Below, one piece after another: positions 4,714 to 8,235 of a stretch of DNA of 8,235 nucleotides. Made by a program: the position numbers and the translations under genes. Every line of letters starts with the position of its first letter. The stretch's first letter is position 1. Where the stretch lies: assembly GCA_031290205.1 (NCBI GenBank), contig JAITNZ010000119.1, positions 1-8,235 on the forward strand. The letters are read 5' to 3'. A model generated the notes under the pieces. That model worked only from the letters and a program-made list of their open reading frames with translations, searched no databases and was not told the DNA's origin. Origin of the DNA: Spirochaetaceae bacterium (GTDB lineage: Bacteria; Spirochaetota; Spirochaetia; Treponematales; Breznakiellaceae).

Positions 4714-6108
4714 CTAGAAGCTGTAGATAAAGTCGAACTGCAGGGTGTTTGCCATGCCTTGATAGTAAGTTAGGAAGAATGCTTCGTCGAAGATGACGAT
4801 TTTGGCATTGCCGATTTTGTATTCAATCTGGGGCTTGATAGCTAATTGAATATCGCGATAGGCTACGCCCATCAATTGCTTGTACATATCAGCTTTTGTA
4901 TCCTTGTCTTCTACATCAGCCGTTCTGAAAAACAGCTCTACAAAGCCGCCAATCGTCAGATTCTCGTTCACTTCGTAGAACGCTTTCGGGTAGATTCTAA
5001 ACTCGCTGGATTCAAGACCGGTTTCATTCCATATATCTTGCGGTTGCGCCATATAGTAATAGAATTCGAGTCCGGGGGTGAGAGCGAGATCGCCGATGGT
5101 GTAATTCACATCGAGGTTGATGTTATTCCGGTAGAGTGAATATTTAGAGGCATCGCCGAAGCCGTCGACGAAGAGCGCTTCAACATTGAGCCCGAGGTTC
5201 TCGACTGCATCGTCGGCAAGCCCGAAGCCCAAAATGAACTGGTTTTCAACCCAGCCCTGCTTATTGTTCCAAGAATCATCATCACGATTATCAAATAGAC
5301 CATAGGGCTCCCCGTTGCTGGGGTCTATTCCACCTTTACCATAGGGCTTGCCTTTTGACTTACCTTCGGGTTTGTAGGCTGCTGCCGCATAGAAGAGCTC
5401 GTTCTTGTAGGACGCGCCGAGGGTCAGCCTCTTGAAGAATTCCAGAGCGGTAACCGGTGCGTCCACTATCCTCGGATTGCTCGCAGGATCGGTGCTACCG
5501 TCAATATTTATGCCATAGTCCATATCGCCGCTGCCGAATAACAAGCCGACGTTCAAGCCTTTAATCGGGGTAACTTCCACGCGGACGCCGAGGCTGTTGG
5601 AAAGCTGCCTGTTCTTTAAGCCACCCGAATTCCATACGTTGCTGTCGATAAAACCTGCTTTGACGTTAATCACCTTGTCGAGGAAGTTCACAAAAGCAAA
5701 CCCTTCACGCAACGCAAATCTGGTTGGGGTAGTGCCGAATTTTTCCTGTTGTACCCGTAAACCGAACTTAACGCCCCATCTATCGGCATCATAAAGACCG
5801 TTTAGGTCGAAACGGATTGCCCGCCCGGCGTTGACGCCGTCATCATCGGCGATATCATCGTTGAAAAAATCGAACGCAGTATTGCCGACTTCATCGCTGC
5901 CGGGGATGCTGCCCTCGCTTTCGATTGTCTGCACTCTCAAACCGGTCTTGACCGACCCGCTTAACTTGAGCGATCCCGCTGGTGCTGCGGGCTCCGCCGC
6001 CGTTGCCGCCGGCGCCGGTACCAGATCTTCCGCTGCTTCCTGCGCGAAACCGAACCCTGCCACAATAAAGGCAAGGGCTAGGAAAATAACGATAATTCTC
6101 TTTTCCAT
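4714..6108 (-). CDS. Outer-membrane beta-barrel protein (porin-like)
   Basis: Encodes 464 residues. A clear signal peptide (residues 1-22, MEKRIIVIFLALAFIVAGFG, cut near FA/QE) is followed by an Ala/Pro/Glu linker (about 24-44). A long series of amphipathic strands with paired acidic loops (DDDG, DNRDDD) then runs to the end. The first strand, GSLKLSGSVKTGLRV, and the last residues, LQFDFIYSF with a C-terminal Phe, are hallmarks of barrels inserted by the BAM machinery. It probably forms a pore or uptake channel; substrate unknown. It resembles large uncharacterised treponemal porin-like proteins rather than Msp/Tpr. The start at 6108 has a GGGAG site nine bases upstream. The gene is transcribed alone from 6184-6211 with a leader of about 70 bases. 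Confidence 0.85.
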   Translation of the reverse strand: MEKRIIVIFLALAFIVAGFGFAQEAAEDLVPAPAATAAEPAAPAGSLKLSGSVKTGLRVQTIESEGSIPGSDEVGNTAFDFFNDDIADDDGVNAGRAIRFDLNGLYDADRWGVKFGLRVQQEKFGTTPTRFALREGFAFVNFLDKVINVKAGFIDSNVWNSGGLKNRQLSNSLGVRVEVTPIKGLNVGLLFGSGDMDYGINIDGSTDPASNPRIVDAPVTALEFFKRLTLGASYKNELFYAAAAYKPEGKSKGKPYGKGGIDPSNGEPYGLFDNRDDDSWNNKQGWVENQFILGFGLADDAVENLGLNVEALFVDGFGDASKYSLYRNNINLDVNYTIGDLALTPGLEFYYYMAQPQDIWNETGLESSEFRIYPKAFYEVNENLTIGGFVELFFRTADVEDKDTKADMYKQLMGVAYRDIQLAIKPQIEYKIGNAKIVIFDEAFFLTYYQGMANTLQFDFIYSF

Positions 6109-6183
6109 ACTAAAAAACTCCCTACACTGAATTAAAAATCTGAAGGCTACGCCCGCAGGTTAATCATTTCGACTAACATAAAC

Positions 6184-6211
6184 AGTATACTCGATTGAAA
6201 AATTTTGTCAA
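6184..6211 (-). promoter_or_regulatory. Sigma-70 promoter of the beta-barrel gene
   Basis: On the minus strand TTGACA (6211-6206), a 16-base spacer and TATACT (6189-6184) make a strong promoter. The predicted start near 6177 leaves a leader of about 70 bases before the ATG at 6108. The 86-bp direct repeat ends 24 bases upstream of the -35 box. Confidence 0.75.
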
Positions 6212-6234
6212 GCACTTTTTTCGAACTTTTTCGC

Positions 6235-6320
6235 AAATTCGGGGAAATTTCGGAGAAATCTGCGGAAATTTGAAAAAAGGGGCAGGCTGCCCTGTCACCC
6301 TACAGAGCAGTTCCGAATTC
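6235..6320 (+). repeat. 86-bp direct repeat, copy 1
   Basis: 83 of 86 bases agree with 8038-8123 by direct comparison (differences G/A, G/T and A/G in the GGGGCAGGCTGCCCTGTCACC part). Inside is a TTTCGGAGAAATCTGCGGAA block with a GAAATTT theme. In both places the repeat lies just upstream of a minus-strand promoter. Confidence 0.85.
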
Positions 6321-6535
6321 AACCACGCATGAGGAATTAAGAAAATTTGAACCACGAACCTCACGAACCACACGAACGGAAGACGAAAAAGAATATGACT
6401 AATGGTGATAAACACGGCAGAAATCGGGCGAATTGTGCGCAATTTGTTCGTGTGGTTCGTGCCGTTCGCGCTTAATTTTTTCGTGAAATCGGGCGAATAT
6501 TTTAAGGCGCCTGAATAGTTGCTGCTTTTTACCTG

Positions 6536-6997
6536 TTAGCTGTTAGCTGTTTCTTGCTCGTTGTCAGCTGTTTTCAGTTCCACCTCGCGGCTTAAGTCCA
6601 GAATCTCTTTAACATGTTCCTCGTTGGAGGTGCCTTTCGCAAGCGCCTTAATAGCGGCTTCTATGTGGGGAAGGTGGTTGCCCTTGATGCTCTTTATATC
6701 GAGCGCAAGCCTTGAAAACTTAGCCTCAAGTCCAGAAAACTTAGCCTCAAGTCCAGAAAACTTAGCCTCAAGCCCTAAAAACTTAGCCTCAAGTTCTAAA
6801 AACTTAGCCTCAAGCACTGAAAACTTAGCTTCAAGTCCAGAAAACTTAGCCTCAAGTCCAGAAAACTTAGCCTCAAGCACTGAAAACTTGGTATCGAGCT
6901 TCTTAAAAATATATATCAACCAAGCGAAACCGGCAACGCAAATCGCTGGAGTTCCCAAATCCTTTAACAGCGCAATAATAACAGGCAAATTATTCAT
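6536..6997 (-). CDS. Membrane-anchored coiled-coil protein with nine heptad repeats
   Basis: A 153-residue protein, family not recognised. A hydrophobic segment (about residues 14-31, GTPAICVAGFAWLIYIF) should span the inner membrane. Residues 34-96 are nine heptads: LDTKFSV, then eight LEAKF units with variable last two residues. Phe and Leu alternate 3-4 apart, as expected for the a and d positions of a coiled coil. A basic helical stretch (LDIKSIKGNHLPHIEAAIKA) and an acidic tail follow. It has an excellent AGGAGG site six to seven bases before the ATG at 6997 and its own promoter candidate. The layout, a short N-terminal anchor plus a rod of identical heptads, suggests a self-associating scaffold or spacer. 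No enzymatic motif is visible, and it may relate to the operon just upstream. Confidence 0.8.
   Translation of the reverse strand: MNNLPVIIALLKDLGTPAICVAGFAWLIYIFKKLDTKFSVLEAKFSGLEAKFSGLEAKFSVLEAKFLELEAKFLGLEAKFSGLEAKFSGLEAKFSRLALDIKSIKGNHLPHIEAAIKALAKGTSNEEHVKEILDLSREVELKTADNEQETANS
6710..6898 (-). repeat. In-frame 21-bp tandem repeat (nine units)
   Basis: Nine 21-bp units encode residues 34-96 of the 6536-6997 protein. On the plus strand units read like CTTAGCCTCAAGTCCAGAAA and differ mainly in the AGTCCAGA part (AGCACTGA, AGTTCTAA, AGCCCTAA). Near-identity at the DNA level means the copy number can change by slippage without breaking the frame. Confidence 0.9.
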
Positions 6998-7030
6998 AAT
7001 TGTCCTCCTCGTAAAAATATGCTAGCTTCA

Positions 7031-7059
7031 AGTGTAATGATAAAAACAGAAGAAGCCAA
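7031..7059 (-). promoter_or_regulatory. Candidate promoter of the heptad-repeat gene
   Basis: On the minus strand TTGGCT (7059-7054), a 17-base spacer and TACACT (7036-7031) give a moderate match. The predicted start near 7024 would leave a leader of about 27 bases containing the AGGAGG site. Read-through from the metallopeptidase gene is also possible because no terminator was found in between. Confidence 0.45.
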
Positions 7060-7114
7060 GAGTGTAACAGAGCAGGGGAAGGGGGAGGGGAACAGGGTTT
7101 TTTGATGTCTGCCC

Positions 7115-7720
7115 TCATCTAATTTTCGATTTTTGATTACTTTGGGTGATGGGGCAGAGGGCTGATATTTTTGAGATTATCTCGGATTCACTACGAAAAA
7201 TTAATTCGGACGCTTTATTTTTATAGAATTCATTTTTACCGTTAATCGCAAAAAAGGTAAAAATATTTGCAGTGTTTTGCGTATCAGTGAAATCTGAATG
7301 GTTTATATTGAGTATATGCCCAAGCTCGTGCGCAATTAATATTCGTTTATCACTATCCACACTGTTTTCGTTGTAAGCGATAATAACGCCCGCTTCAAAT
7401 TCATAAGTTTTTGCTTTTGCGATATTCAATGCACACAACAATATGGAAAATTTACCCAACTGGGCGATTTTATCGTTAAGGGCGGCACTGTCATTTTTTT
7501 TATCAGTTTCTGCCGGTGACTCATTGTTCTTGGCAAGCCGTTTTTTATTAATTAACTCCTCAACCGAGGAGACCAAATGCGACAAATACTTTTTTTGAAC
7601 TTTTTTCAACAGCACTGTTTGGTAAAATACTTCGTAGTCGCCGCATTGGTCCGGATTAACCTTAAACTCTTTACAAAGCTCTGTGCGAGTTGCTTCGTCT
7701 ATCACCGCATTAATCTCCAC
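7115..7720 (-). CDS. HELGH zinc metallopeptidase (ImmA/IrrE-like or metzincin-like)
   Basis: A 201-residue cytosolic protein without signal peptide. The catalytic motif HELGH is at residues 131-135, preceded by RILIA as in ImmA/IrrE proteases, which cleave or inactivate repressors after a stress signal. The same stretch reads HELGHILNINH, so His141 also fits the metzincin pattern HExxHxx(G/N)xxH. The ANIF at 151-154 lines up with the EAN.F of ImmA, but the usual Glu ligand there is Thr150. The zinc site may therefore be of the His type. Residues 1-100 are mostly helical and unassigned, with a Lys/Asn/Glu-rich linker (60-85). The start is GTG at 7720 with a GAGGG site, 19 bases inside the upstream gene, so translation is coupled. 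Its target may be its neighbour or an unknown repressor. Confidence 0.72.
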   Translation of the reverse strand: MEINAVIDEATRTELCKEFKVNPDQCGDYEVFYQTVLLKKVQKKYLSHLVSSVEELINKKRLAKNNESPAETDKKNDSAALNDKIAQLGKFSILLCALNIAKAKTYEFEAGVIIAYNENSVDSDKRILIAHELGHILNINHSDFTDTQNTANIFTFFAINGKNEFYKNKASELIFRSESEIISKISALCPITQSNQKSKIR

Positions 7721-7959
7721 GAGCCCTCGTCAAAAAAGGCAATATCGTCCCTGTACTCCTGTTCCGAGGACACTTCATCAGGCGATGCGTAAACGTTTTT
7801 CACACCCATACTTGTTCTCAACAACTGTATTTTATCTTCGGCTGTTTCAATCATAGGGTACGAAGCAAAAACTTCTTCCACCGCTATTCCCGATCTGCAA
7901 TTGCGAAGCTTCTTGCAAACTTCGTCTGAAAACTTCAATATCTCTGCAATACTCCCCAT
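7702..7959 (-). CDS. Small protein of unknown function, first gene of the metallopeptidase operon
   Basis: An 85-residue acidic protein, family not recognised. No helix-turn-helix, signal peptide or membrane segment is evident. It has a helical N-terminus (EILKFSDEVCKKLRNC), two Cys (15 and 21), a central ETAEDKIQLLRTSMGV and a strongly acidic C-terminal third (SPDEVSSEQEYRDDIAFFDE). The start at 7959 is chosen because AGGAAG lies five bases upstream and the promoter precedes it. The longer frame from 8151 would run through promoter and repeats. Its last codons overlap the metallopeptidase start by 19 bases, so the two probably act together. It could be the protease's substrate, partner or a regulator of the palindromic operator; none is shown. 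Confidence 0.68.
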   Translation of the reverse strand: MGSIAEILKFSDEVCKKLRNCRSGIAVEEVFASYPMIETAEDKIQLLRTSMGVKNVYASPDEVSSEQEYRDDIAFFDEGSWRLMR

Positions 7960-7989
7960 AAATACTTCCTTTACAATAGTTTTGAAAGA

Positions 7990-8019
7990 ATTATAATCAA
8001 CGGTTGATAAAAATGTCAA
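7990..8019 (-). promoter_or_regulatory. Sigma-70 promoter of the metallopeptidase operon
   Basis: On the minus strand TTGACA (8019-8014) and TATAAT (7995-7990) are both perfect, with an 18-base spacer (17 if the box is read as TTATAA). The -10 box ends 30 bases before the ATG at 7959. The spacer is filled by a perfect palindrome, and the 86-bp direct repeat begins 19 bases upstream of the -35. Confidence 0.78.
7996..8008. promoter_or_regulatory. Palindromic operator candidate in the promoter spacer
   Basis: ATCAAC-C-GTTGAT on the minus strand is a perfect 13-base inverted repeat with a one-base centre. It lies exactly between the -35 and -10 boxes, touching the -10. A dimeric repressor bound here would block RNA polymerase. 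The repressor is not identified in the window. Confidence 0.5.
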
Positions 8020-8037
8020 TCCCCCGTTTTTTTCCGA

Positions 8038-8123
8038 AAATTCGGGGAAATTTCGGAGAAATCTGCGGAAATTTGAAAAAAGGAGCAGGCTTCCCTGTCG
8101 CCCTACAGAGCAGTTCCGAATTC
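8038..8123 (+). repeat. 86-bp direct repeat, copy 2
   Basis: Second copy of the repeat at 6235-6320, 83 of 86 bases identical and in the same orientation, 1803 bases away. Here it runs directly into the 68-bp inverted repeat (8126-8193), so the two may be parts of a larger composite repeat. The matching left region (about 166-300) carries only a much degraded version. Confidence 0.85.
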
Positions 8124-8193
8124 GAAAATTAACCACGAACGGCACGAACAAATCGCAACTACGCGGGCGACCGCATTAAGAATTTGTCCACAG
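8107..8193 (+). repeat. Long inverted repeat, right arm
   Basis: 8126-8193 is the exact reverse complement of 98-165. A diverged extension reaches back to about 8107. It is followed by CACAGATGGACACAGATACA, a simple-word repeat also recognisable near 4641-4688. The two arms enclose about 7.96 kb containing every gene of the window. Confidence 0.85.
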
Positions 8194-8235
8194 ATGGACA
8201 CAGATACACACAGATTTTCACTCTGCAATTTTCTT

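Larger units (their letters stand above)
6109..6535. other. 427-bp intergenic region with repeats and the beta-barrel promoter
   Basis: No gene is supported. From the beta-barrel gene outward it holds the promoter (6184-6211), copy 1 of the 86-bp direct repeat (6235-6320), and then a CACGAAC-type simple repeat (about 6350-6377: CACGAACCTCACGAACCACA). After it come an inverted version of those words near 6442-6472 and two copies of AAATCGGGCGAAT (about 6420 and 6486). The minus-strand open frame 6173-6442 merely crosses these repeats. Confidence 0.6.

Noticed and set aside
6173..6442. 89-residue minus-strand open frame between the barrel and heptad genes
   Set aside because: It reads through the 86-bp repeat and CACGAAC-type simple repeats and covers the barrel's promoter; no ribosome binding site.
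6350..6480. CRISPR-like array made of CACGAAC words
   Set aside because: Spacing is irregular, the units are 8-10 bases long and there are no unique spacers of uniform length; these are simple dispersed words.
6561..7025. 154-residue plus-strand open frame with ASSPENL repeats
   Set aside because: It is the antisense reading of the 21-bp tandem repeat. The minus strand has a strong ribosome binding site, a membrane segment and coiled-coil heptads; the plus strand has none of these.
7960..8151. Longer N-terminus for the 85-residue protein (start at 8151)
   Set aside because: The extension would translate the promoter, the operator and the repeats; the start at 7959 has a well-placed AGGAAG site.
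8186..8235. Possible replication-origin boxes in CCACAGATGGACACAGAT
   Set aside because: The words resemble DnaA boxes only loosely, recur at several unrelated sites in the window, and no dnaA or dnaN gene is nearby.

Overview
The window looks like chromosomal DNA of a Treponema-type spirochaete. The strongest evidence is a UPF0164-family outer-membrane protein (753-2000), a family I associate almost only with treponemes. A second outer-membrane beta-barrel with a signal peptide (4714-6108), several small toxin-antitoxin (TA) modules and many short interspersed repeats fit the same picture. Species cannot be named; a host-associated treponeme with a repeat-rich genome is an inference. All supported genes lie on the minus strand, so transcription runs from high to low coordinates. 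I found no RNA genes, no CRISPR array, no transposase and no credible plus-strand gene.

In transcription order, 8235-7115 carries a repeat-flanked promoter with a palindromic operator candidate in its spacer. It drives an 85-residue protein of unknown function whose end overlaps a HELGH zinc metallopeptidase (ImmA/IrrE-like or metzincin-like). Next, 6997-6536 encodes a membrane-anchored protein built of nine near-identical 7-residue repeats. After 427 bp of repeat DNA comes the beta-barrel at 6108-4714. The stretch 4611-2941 is a TA island: a consensus promoter, a possible attenuator hairpin, an antitoxin/ParE-type toxin pair, a truncated XRE-type antitoxin ending at an 8-G tract, and a second promoter driving a toxin-first BrnT-like pair. 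A 940-bp repeat patch follows, then the UPF0164 gene, whose promoter sits so close to the ATG that its mRNA would be leaderless. Two tandem terminators close it, and the window ends in more repeats.

The intergenic DNA is structured. I see a five-copy hairpin repeat (about 80-100 bp), a 157-bp element with 30-bp terminal inverted repeats, a 42-bp inverted pair around the UPF0164 gene, an 86-bp direct repeat next to two promoters, and a perfect 68-bp inverted repeat at the two ends of the window. Nearly every module has its own good sigma-70 promoter (spacers 16-18 bp), so the genes are probably regulated separately.

The best candidates for undescribed biology are the 85-residue protein/metallopeptidase operon with its operator, the heptad-repeat membrane protein next to it, and the homopolymer-interrupted antitoxin.
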